Source of the DNA: an uncultured bacterium
GTDB lineage: Bacteria; Verrucomicrobiota; Lentisphaeria; Victivallales; Victivallaceae
Assembly: GCA_949297015.1 (NCBI GenBank)
Contig: CASFRF010000079.1
Span: forward strand, 1-37,546
Direction of reading: 5' to 3'
DNA: 37,546 nt
The stretch's first letter is position 1; each line of letters begins with the position of its first letter. The position numbers were made by a program, and so were the translations under genes. Shown piece after piece: positions 8,742-16,522 of the stretch. The notes beneath the pieces were generated by a model that had not been told where the DNA came from, searched no databases, and saw only the letters and a list, made by a program, of their open reading frames with translations.

Positions 8742-10111
8742 TGAATAAGACGATTCTGTGTATCGGTGCTGGCTATGTCGGCGGGCCGACGATGGCGGTG
8801 ATCGCCGACAAGTGTCCCGAGTACAAGGTGATCGTGGCGGACATCAACGCCGCGCGGATTGCCGGGTGGCAGTCCGATCGGCTGCCGATCTATGAGCCGG
8901 GGCTGGAGGAGGTGGTCAAGCGGGTGCGGGGGCGCAATCTCTTCTTCACCACCGACATTTTCGGGTCGATCAAAGAGGCGGGGATGATCTTCGTCAGTGT
9001 CAATACGCCGACCAAGACCTTCGGCGCGGGCGCGGGCAAGGCGGCCGACCTCCAGTTCTGGGAGAAGACCGCGCGCGACATCATCGAGTACTCCGAAGAC
9101 GACAAGATCGTGATTGAAAAGAGCACCCTGCCGGTGCGGACCGCCGCGGCGATGCAGCGGATCCTCTCCTCCAACACCAAAGGGTTGAAGTTCGAGGTGG
9201 TCTCCAACCCGGAGTTCATGGCCGAGGGCACCGCGGTGGATGATCTGCAGAATCCGGACCGGGTGCTGATCGGCGGCATGGAGACGCCCTCCGGTGCGGC
9301 GGCGATTCAGCGCGTGGTGGACATCTATTTGCACTGGGTGCCGCGCGAGCGGATCAAGACCACGAATTTGTGGAGCAGCGAGCTGTCCAAGCTGGCGGCC
9401 AACGCGATGCTGGCGCAGCGGGTGTCGTCGGTCAACAGCCTTTCGGCATTGTGCGAGGCGACCGATGCGAACATCTCCGAAGTCTCCGCCGCGATGGGGC
9501 TGGACAGCCGGATCGGCGGAAAGTTTCTGAAGGCGGGCGTCGGCTTCGGCGGCTCCTGCTTCAAGAAGGACATTCTGAATCTGGTCTACCTGTGCGAATT
9601 CTACGGGCTGCCCGAGGTGGCGGCCTACTGGGAGCAGGTGGTCCGGATCAACGATTATCAGCAGAGCCGGTTTGTCGGCAAGATGGTGCGCCAGATGTTC
9701 AACACCATCGCCGACAAGCGGATCGCGATTTTCGGCTTCGCCTTCAAGGCCGATACCGGGGATACCCGGGAGTCGCCGGCGATTCACATCTGCCGGCTGC
9801 TGTTGGCGGAGCACGCCCGGCTGGCCATCCACGACCCGCAGGCGCTGGCAAACGCCCGGATCGACCTGGCTGGAGCCGAAGGCGTCGAATACTGTTCCGA
9901 CCCCTACGAGGCGGCGCGCGGAGCCCACGCCATTGCGGTGCTGACCGACTGGCGGGAGTTCCGGGAATTGGATTACCGGAAAATTTTTGATGAGATGGCG
10001 CAGCCCGCGTTCATATTCGACGGCCGCAATCTGCTGGATCACGCGGCGCTCTATGAACTCGGCTTCAACGTGTACCCCCTGGGGCGCCGGGCGCTGAGCC
10101 ATCTGGAGTGA
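8741..10111 (+). CDS. ugd: UDP-glucose 6-dehydrogenase, animal-like type, 456 aa
   Basis: Oxidises UDP-glucose to UDP-glucuronate with two NAD+. The N-terminal NAD domain starts [13 protein letters not shown]; catalytic Cys273 lies in [10 protein letters not shown]; the C-terminal UDP-binding domain contains [13 protein letters not shown]. Whole segments resemble animal and plant UGDH much more than the shorter E. coli type: [41 protein letters not shown] and [15 protein letters not shown]. It lacks the roughly 30-residue tail of the human enzyme. ATG at 8741 follows GGAGGAGAAG and overlaps the waaA stop. UDP-glucuronate could feed LPS core, capsule or lipid A modification. Confidence 0.96.
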   Translation: MNKTILCIGAGYVGGPTMAVIADKCPEYKVIVADINAARIAGWQSDRLPIYEPGLEEVVKRVRGRNLFFTTDIFGSIKEAGMIFVSVNTPTKTFGAGAGKAADLQFWEKTARDIIEYSEDDKIVIEKSTLPVRTAAAMQRILSSNTKGLKFEVVSNPEFMAEGTAVDDLQNPDRVLIGGMETPSGAAAIQRVVDIYLHWVPRERIKTTNLWSSELSKLAANAMLAQRVSSVNSLSALCEATDANISEVSAAMGLDSRIGGKFLKAGVGFGGSCFKKDILNLVYLCEFYGLPEVAAYWEQVVRINDYQQSRFVGKMVRQMFNTIADKRIAIFGFAFKADTGDTRESPAIHICRLLLAEHARLAIHDPQALANARIDLAGAEGVEYCSDPYEAARGAHAIAVLTDWREFRELDYRKIFDEMAQPAFIFDGRNLLDHAALYELGFNVYPLGRRALSHLE

Positions 10112-10119
10112 GAAGGTTC

Positions 10120-11418
10120 ATGCAGAAGATTACGCAGATCAGTCGGGCGCAGGCCGGGGAGATCACCCCGCAGATCGCCCATGTCGCCAAACTGGAACGG
10201 ATGAATCCGGAGGAACTGCGCGCCGCGGTTGCCGCCGGTCGGGTGGTGATCCCCGCCAACATCGGGCATCGCAAGCTGGTGCCGATGGGGATCGGTCGCG
10301 CCCTCCGGACCAAACTCAACGCCAACATCGGGAATTCGACGTTGTCGAGCTGCCCGAGTCAGGAGCTGGAAAAGCTCGAATCGGCCCTGCACTGGGGAGC
10401 CGACACGGTGATGGATCTCAGTACTGGAGCCAATATCGTGAACATCCGGCGGGCGATCATCGAGCACAGTCCGGTGCCGGTGGGCACGGTTCCGATCTAC
10501 GAGGTGCTGGCCCGCGGCGAGGGCGCGGAGAAGCTCACGCCGGAGCTGATTTTGCAGGTGATGCGCGAACAGGCGGAGCAGGGGGTGGACTACATGACCA
10601 TCCACGCCGGGCTGCTGCGGGCGATGATTCCGGCGGCACGGCGGCGCAAGCTGCGGATCGTCAGCCGCGGCGGCGCGATTCTGGCCCGCTACATGAGCGA
10701 GCGGAACTGCGAAAATCCGTTTTACGAGTATTTTGACGAGATTCTGGAGATCTGCGCCCGTTATGATGTGACGCTGTCGCTGGGCGACGGCATGCGTCCG
10801 GGATGTCTGGCCGACGCCAGCGACGAGGCGCAGTTCGCCGAGCTGGCCACGCTCGGCGAGCTGGTTTCGCGCAGCCGCGCCGCCGGAGTTCAGGCCATGG
10901 TGGAGGGGCCCGGTCACATCCCGATGAACGAGATTGAGATGAATATGAAGACCGAGCGCGAGCTCTGCGACGACGCCCCGTTCTATGTGCTCGGCCCGCT
11001 GGTGACCGATTGCGCGCCGGGGTACGATCACATCACCAGTGCGATCGGCGCGGCGCTGGCGGCCTATTACGGCGCGGCGATGATCTGCTATGTGACGCCC
11101 AAGGAGCATCTGGGCCTGCCCAACGCCGCCGACGTCCGGGCCGGGGTGATCGCCGCCCGGATCGCGGCCCATGCCGCCGACGTCGGGCTGGGCAAACCCG
11201 GCGCCCGCGAGCGCGATGACGAACTGAGTGAGGCGCGGGGCGCGTTCGACTGGGAGCGGCAGTTCGAGCTGGCGCTCGATCCCGAGCGGGCGCGCGAACT
11301 GCGGGCCGAGGCGATCGCCGAAAGCGAGCGGAACAATGCGGTGGATCATCGCAAGTCGCAGTACTGCACGATGTGCGGTCCCGACTTCTGCTCCATGCGG
11401 ATCAGCAAAGAGTTGTAG
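10120..11418 (+). CDS. thiC: Phosphomethylpyrimidine synthase ThiC, short form, 432 aa
   Basis: A radical-SAM enzyme that turns aminoimidazole ribotide into HMP phosphate for thiamine. Seen: [72 protein letters not shown], and the C-terminal cluster motif C416-x2-C419-x4-C424 (CTMCGPDFC). At 432 residues it is the short form without the N-terminal extension of E. coli ThiC. The related 5-hydroxybenzimidazole synthase BzaF cannot be excluded by eye, but no cobamide genes are near. ATG at 10120 is preferred to GTG at 10108. No TPP riboswitch fits upstream, as the ugd stop lies only eight bases away. Confidence 0.93.
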   Translation: MQKITQISRAQAGEITPQIAHVAKLERMNPEELRAAVAAGRVVIPANIGHRKLVPMGIGRALRTKLNANIGNSTLSSCPSQELEKLESALHWGADTVMDLSTGANIVNIRRAIIEHSPVPVGTVPIYEVLARGEGAEKLTPELILQVMREQAEQGVDYMTIHAGLLRAMIPAARRRKLRIVSRGGAILARYMSERNCENPFYEYFDEILEICARYDVTLSLGDGMRPGCLADASDEAQFAELATLGELVSRSRAAGVQAMVEGPGHIPMNEIEMNMKTERELCDDAPFYVLGPLVTDCAPGYDHITSAIGAALAAYYGAAMICYVTPKEHLGLPNAADVRAGVIAARIAAHAADVGLGKPGARERDDELSEARGAFDWERQFELALDPERARELRAEAIAESERNNAVDHRKSQYCTMCGPDFCSMRISKEL

Positions 11419-11465
11419 ATCCGGGCGTCCGGCGCGGAAAAATCGGAAAAAGCGCGGTTCCGGAC

Positions 11466-11493
11466 TTGTAAAATTGCGGATTCATGATATTGT
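11466..11493 (+). promoter_or_regulatory. Probable rpmA promoter
   Basis: TTGTAA (11466-11471), 16 bp, TATTGT (11488-11493), 54 bases before rpmA, in the 128-base gap after thiC. The same TATTGT occurs before gcvH and the LysR gene. I see no thiC terminator in this gap. Confidence 0.5.
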
Positions 11494-11546
11494 AATGGAA
11501 CTTGAGTTCTTGAAGATCGGAAAGATTTAACATAGGGGATTGAAAA

Positions 11547-11795
11547 ATGGCACATAAAAAAGGTCAGTCGAGCAGCCGCAACGGGCGGGACAGTAATCCG
11601 AAATTTCTTGGAATCAAGGCCTTCGGCAGCGAGTTTGTGACCGCCGGCAGCATCATCGTCCGGCAGCGCGGAACCCGTTTCCGCCCGGGCAAGAACGTGG
11701 GGCTGGGCCGTGACTTCACGCTGTTCGCGCTGTGCGACGGCACGGTCGAGTTCAAGAAGGATGCGCGTTTGGTCAACGTTCTGCCGGCCAACTGA
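11547..11795 (+). CDS. rpmA: 50S ribosomal protein bL27
   Basis: bL27 sits at the peptidyl transferase centre of the large subunit, with its N-terminal tail reaching the P-site tRNA. The 82-residue protein begins [17 protein letters not shown], followed by [22 protein letters not shown] and [15 protein letters not shown], all standard. No N-terminal cleavage extension of the Firmicutes type is present. Usually rplU (bL21) lies directly upstream; here it is absent and thiC is upstream instead. A terminator separates it from obgE. Confidence 0.98.
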   Translation: MAHKKGQSSSRNGRDSNPKFLGIKAFGSEFVTAGSIIVRQRGTRFRPGKNVGLGRDFTLFALCDGTVEFKKDARLVNVLPAN

Positions 11796-11826
11796 GCCGT
11801 CGCAACGAGATCGGCCGCGCAAGCGG

Positions 11827-11856
11827 AAAAAGCCCGGACTGGTTCCGGGCTTTTTT
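11827..11856 (+). terminator. Rho-independent terminator between rpmA and obgE
   Basis: AGCCCGGA (11831-11838) pairs perfectly with TCCGGGCT (11844-11851) over a 5-base loop, followed by a T6 run (11851-11856). The upstream A run extends the pairing, so it could act in both directions. It lies 32 bases before obgE and should reduce readthrough from rpmA. Confidence 0.88.
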
Positions 11857-11887
11857 GTTGAAATGACAGCGGAAGAGAGGATCAATC

Positions 11888-12904
11888 ATGTTTGTGGATA
11901 AGGCGACGATCACCGTGTGCGGCGGCCGCGGCGGCAACGGCTGCTGCAGCTTCCGGCGCGAGAAATTCATTCCGCGCGGCGGTCCCGACGGCGGTGACGG
12001 CGGCGCCGGCGGCAATGTGGTGCTGCAGGCCACCACCAGCGAGCAGAGTCTGGTCGATTTGATGTACAATCGCCACTACGCCGCACCCAATGGTCCCAAC
12101 GGCAAGGGCAAGGATCTGCATGGACGCAAGGCCGACGATATTGTCATCCGGATCCCCGTGGGGACGGTGGTGACCGATGTGGAGACCCGCGAGCAGCTCT
12201 GCGATCTCTCGGCGGACGGCATGGAGTTCGTGGTGGCGCACGGCGGCCGCGGCGGCCGCGGCAATGCCCGGTTCGCCACCAGCACCCATCAGGCGCCCCG
12301 GTTCTGCGAACCCGGGGAGGAGGGCGAGCAGCGGAAGATCTTTCTGGAACTCAAAACCATCGCCGACGTCGGGCTGGTGGGGTATCCCAACGCCGGCAAG
12401 TCGACGCTGCTGCGGGCGATTTCGGCGGCTCGGCCCAAGGTGGCGCCGTACCCCTTCACCACGCTGCATCCGGTGGTCGGCATTGTGGAGTTTCCGGACT
12501 ACGGGCGGCTGATGGTGGCGGACATCCCCGGCCTGATCGACGGAGCTCACGCCAACGTGGGGTTGGGGCACGAGTTTTTGAAGCATATCGAGCGGACCAG
12601 CGTGCTGGCCTATGTGCTGGATATGGCGGGCGTCGACGGTCGCGAGCCGTGGGCGGACTACCGTCATTTGCAGCAGGAGCTGGAGCTGTACATGAAAGGG
12701 TTGTCGCAGCGCCCCGCGGTGATTGTGGCCAACAAGATGGATCTGCCGGAGAGCGCGGAAAAGCTGGAGCTGTTGCGCGAGGAACTGGCCTGCGAACCGG
12801 TCGAGATCATTCCGGTGGCGGCCGCGGCGGGCGAGCTGGACGGGCTGCTGGAACGGTTGCGCGAGCGGGTGGAGCGGGCCCAGCGCCCGCCGTTCGACTT
12901 CTGA
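11888..12904 (+). CDS. obgE: Obg family GTPase (CgtA/ObgE), 338 aa
   Basis: An essential ribosome-associated GTPase involved in late 50S assembly and stress signalling. Residues 1-157 form the Obg fold with glycine-rich arms (GGRGGNGCCSFRREKFIPRGG, GGDGGAGGNV, HGGRGGRGNARF). The G domain follows: P-loop GYPNAGKST, switch II DIPGLIDGA, NKMD, and a G5-like VAAAAG. The C terminus stops soon after the G domain, so there is no OCT extension; this is common in short Obg proteins. AGAGGA lies upstream of the start. It is the usual rpmA neighbour, but the hairpin between them suggests separate control. Confidence 0.97.
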   Translation: MFVDKATITVCGGRGGNGCCSFRREKFIPRGGPDGGDGGAGGNVVLQATTSEQSLVDLMYNRHYAAPNGPNGKGKDLHGRKADDIVIRIPVGTVVTDVETREQLCDLSADGMEFVVAHGGRGGRGNARFATSTHQAPRFCEPGEEGEQRKIFLELKTIADVGLVGYPNAGKSTLLRAISAARPKVAPYPFTTLHPVVGIVEFPDYGRLMVADIPGLIDGAHANVGLGHEFLKHIERTSVLAYVLDMAGVDGREPWADYRHLQQELELYMKGLSQRPAVIVANKMDLPESAEKLELLREELACEPVEIIPVAAAAGELDGLLERLRERVERAQRPPFDF

Positions 12905-12913
12905 GCGGCGCGA

Positions 12914-12942
12914 TTGACTTCCGGCGCGGGCGGCGTTACATT
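12914..12942 (+). promoter_or_regulatory. Sigma-70-type promoter of the HisF-like operon
   Basis: TTGACT (12914-12919), 17 bp, TACATT (12937-12942), 47 bases before the HisF-like start. With gene overlaps downstream it probably drives the run through the transglutaminase gene at 18589. Confidence 0.65.
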
Positions 12943-12989
12943 ACCTCGGGAATTGTGAAAAATCGGAGTTGCAAGGAGGAGAGCAGCGA

Positions 12990-13748
12990 ATGAGCAGAGT
13001 TTCGATTATGCCGTGTCTGGACATGCAGAACGGCCGGGTGGTGAAGGGCGTGCACTTTGTGGACATTGCCGATGCCGGGGATCCGGTGGCCTGCGCCCGG
13101 GCCTACTGCGCGGCCGGGGCCGATGAACTGGCGATGCTCGACATCACCGCCACCGTGGAAAATCGTCCGACGCTGGTCCGGGTGGTGGAGCAGGTGGCCG
13201 CGGTCTGCACCGTGCCGTTCACGGTGGGGGGCGGCATCCGCGATCTGGAGTCGGCGCGGACGGTGCTCAAGGCGGGGGCCAACGCGGTCTCGCTGAGCAG
13301 TGCGGCGTTTCGGCGGCCGGAGCTGATCAAGGAGCTGTTGCGCGAATTCGGGCCGCGGGCGGTCACGGTGGCGATCGACGTGGACCGGAATCCGGAGCTG
13401 CCCTCCGGCTACGAGGTCTACATCGACGGCGGCCGCACCGCCACCGGCGTCGACGCGCTGGACTGGGCGAAGCAGGTGGACGCGATGGGCGTTGACGTGA
13501 TTCTGCCGACCAGCAAGGCGGGCGACGGCGCCCGCACCGGTTATGATCTGCCGGTGATCCGGATGCTGGCCGAGAACTGCCGCGCCCGGATCGTCGCCTC
13601 GGGCGGGGCGGGCAAGCTGGAGCATTTTCTGGAGGCGGTCCGGGCGGGGGCTTCGATCCTGCTGGCGGCCAGCGTCTTCCACTTCCAGCTGATCGGGATT
13701 CCCGAACTCAAGGCCTATTTGAAGGCGAACGGCGTCGATGTCCGCTGA
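12990..13748 (+). CDS. HisF-like (beta-alpha)8 barrel protein, 252 aa
   Basis: Homologous along its whole length to HisF, the cyclase subunit of imidazole glycerol phosphate synthase. Both catalytic aspartates are at the usual numbers (Asp11 in PCLDMQNG, Asp130 in VAIDVDR), and phosphate-site pieces such as TVGGGIRD, DGARTGYD and ASGGAGKLEHF are kept. Aligned by eye to Thermotoga HisF, however, ammonia-gate residues Arg5, Lys99 and Glu167 are Ser5, Ala99 and Val170, and the HisH-contact Asp98 is Asn98; only Glu46 of the gate remains. Asn103 is also Ser. It may thus be a HisF paralogue not fed by HisH, or a cyclase using free ammonia. No other his gene is near. Start at 12990 follows AAGGAGG. 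It overlaps the SDR gene by 11 bases. Confidence 0.85.
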   Translation: MSRVSIMPCLDMQNGRVVKGVHFVDIADAGDPVACARAYCAAGADELAMLDITATVENRPTLVRVVEQVAAVCTVPFTVGGGIRDLESARTVLKAGANAVSLSSAAFRRPELIKELLREFGPRAVTVAIDVDRNPELPSGYEVYIDGGRTATGVDALDWAKQVDAMGVDVILPTSKAGDGARTGYDLPVIRMLAENCRARIVASGGAGKLEHFLEAVRAGASILLAASVFHFQLIGIPELKAYLKANGVDVR

Positions 13749-14502
13749 GGAACAGCGCCTGGCGGTGGTGACCGGCGGTTCGAGCGGGCTCGGCTTGGCG
13801 GTCGCCCGCGAGTTTGCGCGCCGGGGGTTCCGGGTGGTGACCATTTGCCGCCATCCGGCCCCGGAGTTCGAGGGCATTGCCGCCGACCTTGCCACGGCGA
13901 CCGGCCGGGCCGAAGCGGTGCGCGAATTGCGTCAACGCGGTCTGACCCCCACGGTGCTGGTCAACAACGCCGGAATCGGCGCCTACGCCGAGTGGCGCAA
14001 GCTGCCGGAAGCGGAGCTGCGCCGGGTGATGGAACTCGACTTCTTCGCTCCGGTGCTGCTCAGCTGCGAGCTGTTGCCGGAGCTGCGCCGGACCCGGGGC
14101 ACGGTGATCAACATCGCCTCCATTTCCGCCTTGGCGCCGGTGGCCTGCATGGGGGCCTACGGTGCGGCCAAGGCGGCGGTGTGGATGTTCTCCGAATCGC
14201 TGCGCATGGAGTGGCGGCGCTTCGGGGTGCGGGTGCTGACGGTGTCGCCGGGGCGGATCGACACCGGCTTTTCCGAACGGGCGCCGGTCTGTGAAACGCC
14301 GCCGCCGGAGACGCCGGGGCGACGCGGCAGCTCCCCGGAGTCCTTCGCCGGCGCGGTGTTCCGCGCCTGGCGGCGGGGGCGGCGACGGCTGCTGTATCCG
14401 GGCTGGTATCGCGGATTCATCTGGTTCACCCGGTGTTTCCCCGCGCTCAACGAGTGGGGCAATCGCCGGATCTGGGGGCTGGACCGGGATGCGGCGGAGT
14501 AG
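13738..14502 (+). CDS. Short-chain dehydrogenase/reductase, 254 aa
   Basis: A classical SDR oxidoreductase using NAD(P)H. Cofactor motif TGGSSGLG (residues 12-19), NNAG (76-79), and catalytic Ser128, Tyr141 and Lys145 (YGAAK) are all present, as is SPGRIDTGF after the active site. Arg38 in ICRHP may favour NADP. The C-terminal 60 residues are basic and aromatic, with two weakly hydrophobic segments (LLYPGWYRGFIWFTR), which suggests membrane-surface binding as in SDRs acting on lipids. The substrate is unknown. The start ATG lies inside the HisF-like gene, and its end overlaps the next gene by 14 bases, so expression is coupled. Confidence 0.9.
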   Translation: MSAEEQRLAVVTGGSSGLGLAVAREFARRGFRVVTICRHPAPEFEGIAADLATATGRAEAVRELRQRGLTPTVLVNNAGIGAYAEWRKLPEAELRRVMELDFFAPVLLSCELLPELRRTRGTVINIASISALAPVACMGAYGAAKAAVWMFSESLRMEWRRFGVRVLTVSPGRIDTGFSERAPVCETPPPETPGRRGSSPESFAGAVFRAWRRGRRRLLYPGWYRGFIWFTRCFPALNEWGNRRIWGLDRDAAE

Positions 14503-15187
14503 GGCCCGGCTTTGGCTGCTGCTGCTGTGGTTGCTGCCGGCGGTGCCGGCGGCGGGGGAGGTGTTTCTGCGCCGTCCGGGCGGCGGTGGTGCGACGAACA
14601 GCGGCGCCGGGGAACGGGTGGAGCAACTCTACGGCGCCCGGCAACTGCTCTCCGAACCGGTGGTCTATCACGGTTTGCCGCTGACCATGAATCTCGGGAC
14701 GGTGCCGCTGCCGCTGGACCGGCTGCTGGAGCTGCTGGCCGGACGCATCCGCCGCGGACCCGATTCGGTGCGAGTCGATCTGCCCGCGGAGCACGGCTGG
14801 CAGACCCGGTATCTGCTGATTCCGGGGCGGGGCAATTCCACGCTGTATTTTGAAATGCGGGTACCGTCGAAGTTGCCGGAACAGCCGGAGTGGCCGCGGG
14901 AGTTGCCGTTGCCGCCGGGCGCGATTCCGACCGAGGTGATCCAATATCCGGCGCGGCGCGCCTGGTACGGTGCGTTTGCGTTGACCGGAGACCCCGGTTT
15001 GCTGCTGGCGCAGCTGGCCGCCACGCTGGCGCCGGAGGGGTGGATTCCACTTTCCGGGGAGGCCACGCAGCCCGACGGCCAGGGGCGCGGCGAGTTGTTT
15101 CTGCGGGCGGAGCCGCGCGCGCTGCTGTGGGTCGATCTGGACGGTTCCGGCGGCGTGGTCTATTACAAGGACCGGTCGCGGAGGTGA
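14489..15187 (+). CDS. Secreted protein of unknown function, 232 aa
   Basis: An N-terminal signal peptide (basic MRRSRAR, hydrophobic LWLLLLWLLP, then VPAAGE with a likely signal peptidase I site) sends the product to the periplasm or outer membrane. I do not recognise the mature part. It seems to hold two similar halves, each with a PLxxLLxxLA-type helix (near PLPLDRLLELLAGRI and DPGLLLAQLAATL), then a GW turn and beta-strands. Gene order ties it to the DUF58 and transglutaminase proteins, so an envelope role is likely. An in-frame upstream extension to 14291 is Arg/Gly-rich shadow of the SDR and is rejected. The gene overlaps the SDR gene by 14 bases. Confidence 0.75.
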   Translation: MRRSRARLWLLLLWLLPAVPAAGEVFLRRPGGGGATNSGAGERVEQLYGARQLLSEPVVYHGLPLTMNLGTVPLPLDRLLELLAGRIRRGPDSVRVDLPAEHGWQTRYLLIPGRGNSTLYFEMRVPSKLPEQPEWPRELPLPPGAIPTEVIQYPARRAWYGAFALTGDPGLLLAQLAATLAPEGWIPLSGEATQPDGQGRGELFLRAEPRALLWVDLDGSGGVVYYKDRSRR

Positions 15188-15190
15188 GCG

Positions 15191-16522
15191 GTGATCGGTG
15201 CGATGTACAAGCGGCTGATGGAGCGCTTTCTGGATGGGCCGGAGTTCTTTCCGCTGCGGAGCCGGACGTCGTCGCCCTGGCAGTACCGGTCCGCGACGCT
15301 GGCGCTTTTCGCCTGGAGCCGGGGGCTGGCCGAGCGTTTTCTGACCCCGGCGGCGCTGGCGCTGCTGCCGATGACGTTGCTGGTGTTGTTTTACGGCTCT
15401 CTGGCGATGAATTCCCCGGGCCGGGTGCTGCTGCTGGTGATCTTCGCTCCGGCCGTGGTGGAGCTCGGGTTCGGTTTCTGGTTCCGGGTGCGCTGCCGGG
15501 TGCGGCGGCGGGGGCCGGAGCGGGTCCGGGCCGGGAGCGAATTCACCTTGGAGTATGAGCTGGAGAACCGGCGGCGCGTCAGCGGTTACGACCTCGAGTG
15601 CGATCCCTTTCCCTACGCCGAGGGGCTGCGGCAGCTGCGTCCGGCCCGGCTGGGGCGGTTGCCGGGCCGGGGGCGGGCCCGGATCGCGGGGAGCTGGCTG
15701 GCGGAGCGGCGCGGCGTCTACCGGCTGTACCGACCGTGGGTCGAGAGCTCATTTCCGCTGGGGCTTTTGAAGTGGAGCTGCCGCGGGCGCGCGGGAGAAG
15801 GGCGCGATCGACTGGTGGTCTATCCCGCCTATATGCCCTTGACCCGTTTTGAGTTGCCGGTGGGTCGCCTCAGTCAGCGCAGCGGATTGGCCAATCTGGC
15901 GCGGGTCGGGGAGTCCCCCGATCTGCTGGGCACCCGCGAGTATCGCGACGGCGACGAGGTCCGGCATCTCGACTGGCCGGGGAGCGCCCGTCGCGGCAAG
16001 CTGGTGGTCAAGGAGTTTGAAGAGGAACATCTGAAACGGGTGGCGGTGCTGGTCGACACCCAGCTGCCCCCGAACCGTTTCCGGTGGCGTTCCCGGCGGC
16101 AGGCGGAAGCGAGTCTGGAGGCGGCGCTGTCGCTGGCGCTGGCGATCACGGAATATCTGGTGAAGACCGAGGCGGTGGTGGAGCTGTTCGCCGCCGGACC
16201 GGAGCTCTACCATCTGTCGCTCGGGCGGAATTTGAGCTGTCTGGATCAGGTCTGCGATATTCTGGCCGGGGTCGAGCCGACCGCGGACTGCGCGCTGGAC
16301 AAGCTGGCTCCCGAGGTCTTTTCGCAGTTGGTCGAAGTGGGGGGCGCGGTGGTGTTGCTGCTGGGGGTCGATCCGGCGCGGCGGAAGCTGGTGGAGCGGT
16401 TGCAGCACGCCGGTGTCGCGGTCCGGGTGCTGGTGCTGAGCGAGCAGCCTTTGGAGCTGCCCGAAGCCTGGCGCCCGGTGGCGCCGACCGCGGTGCTCAA
16501 CGGCGCGGTGAGGAGTTTGTAA
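15191..16522 (+). CDS. DUF58-domain membrane protein, 443 aa
   Basis: Two hydrophobic segments near the N terminus (about residues 53-100) are followed by a beta-rich region and the DUF58 core, whose hallmark is REYRDGDEVRHLDWPGSARRG, then LVVKEFEEEH and a von Willebrand A-like strand VAVLVDT. Family members usually stand beside a MoxR AAA+ ATPase and a transglutaminase and are thought to act in envelope-protein assembly; the biochemical role is not known. Here the transglutaminase follows directly with no gap. The start is taken as GTG at 15191, close to GAGGTGA; ATG at 15203 is possible. Confidence 0.88.
   Translation: MIGAMYKRLMERFLDGPEFFPLRSRTSSPWQYRSATLALFAWSRGLAERFLTPAALALLPMTLLVLFYGSLAMNSPGRVLLLVIFAPAVVELGFGFWFRVRCRVRRRGPERVRAGSEFTLEYELENRRRVSGYDLECDPFPYAEGLRQLRPARLGRLPGRGRARIAGSWLAERRGVYRLYRPWVESSFPLGLLKWSCRGRAGEGRDRLVVYPAYMPLTRFELPVGRLSQRSGLANLARVGESPDLLGTREYRDGDEVRHLDWPGSARRGKLVVKEFEEEHLKRVAVLVDTQLPPNRFRWRSRRQAEASLEAALSLALAITEYLVKTEAVVELFAAGPELYHLSLGRNLSCLDQVCDILAGVEPTADCALDKLAPEVFSQLVEVGGAVVLLLGVDPARRKLVERLQHAGVAVRVLVLSEQPLELPEAWRPVAPTAVLNGAVRSL

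Noticed and set aside
14291..14488. N-terminal extension of the secreted protein
   Set aside because: Arg/Gly-rich read-through of the SDR gene in another frame; the signal peptide starts cleanly at 14489.
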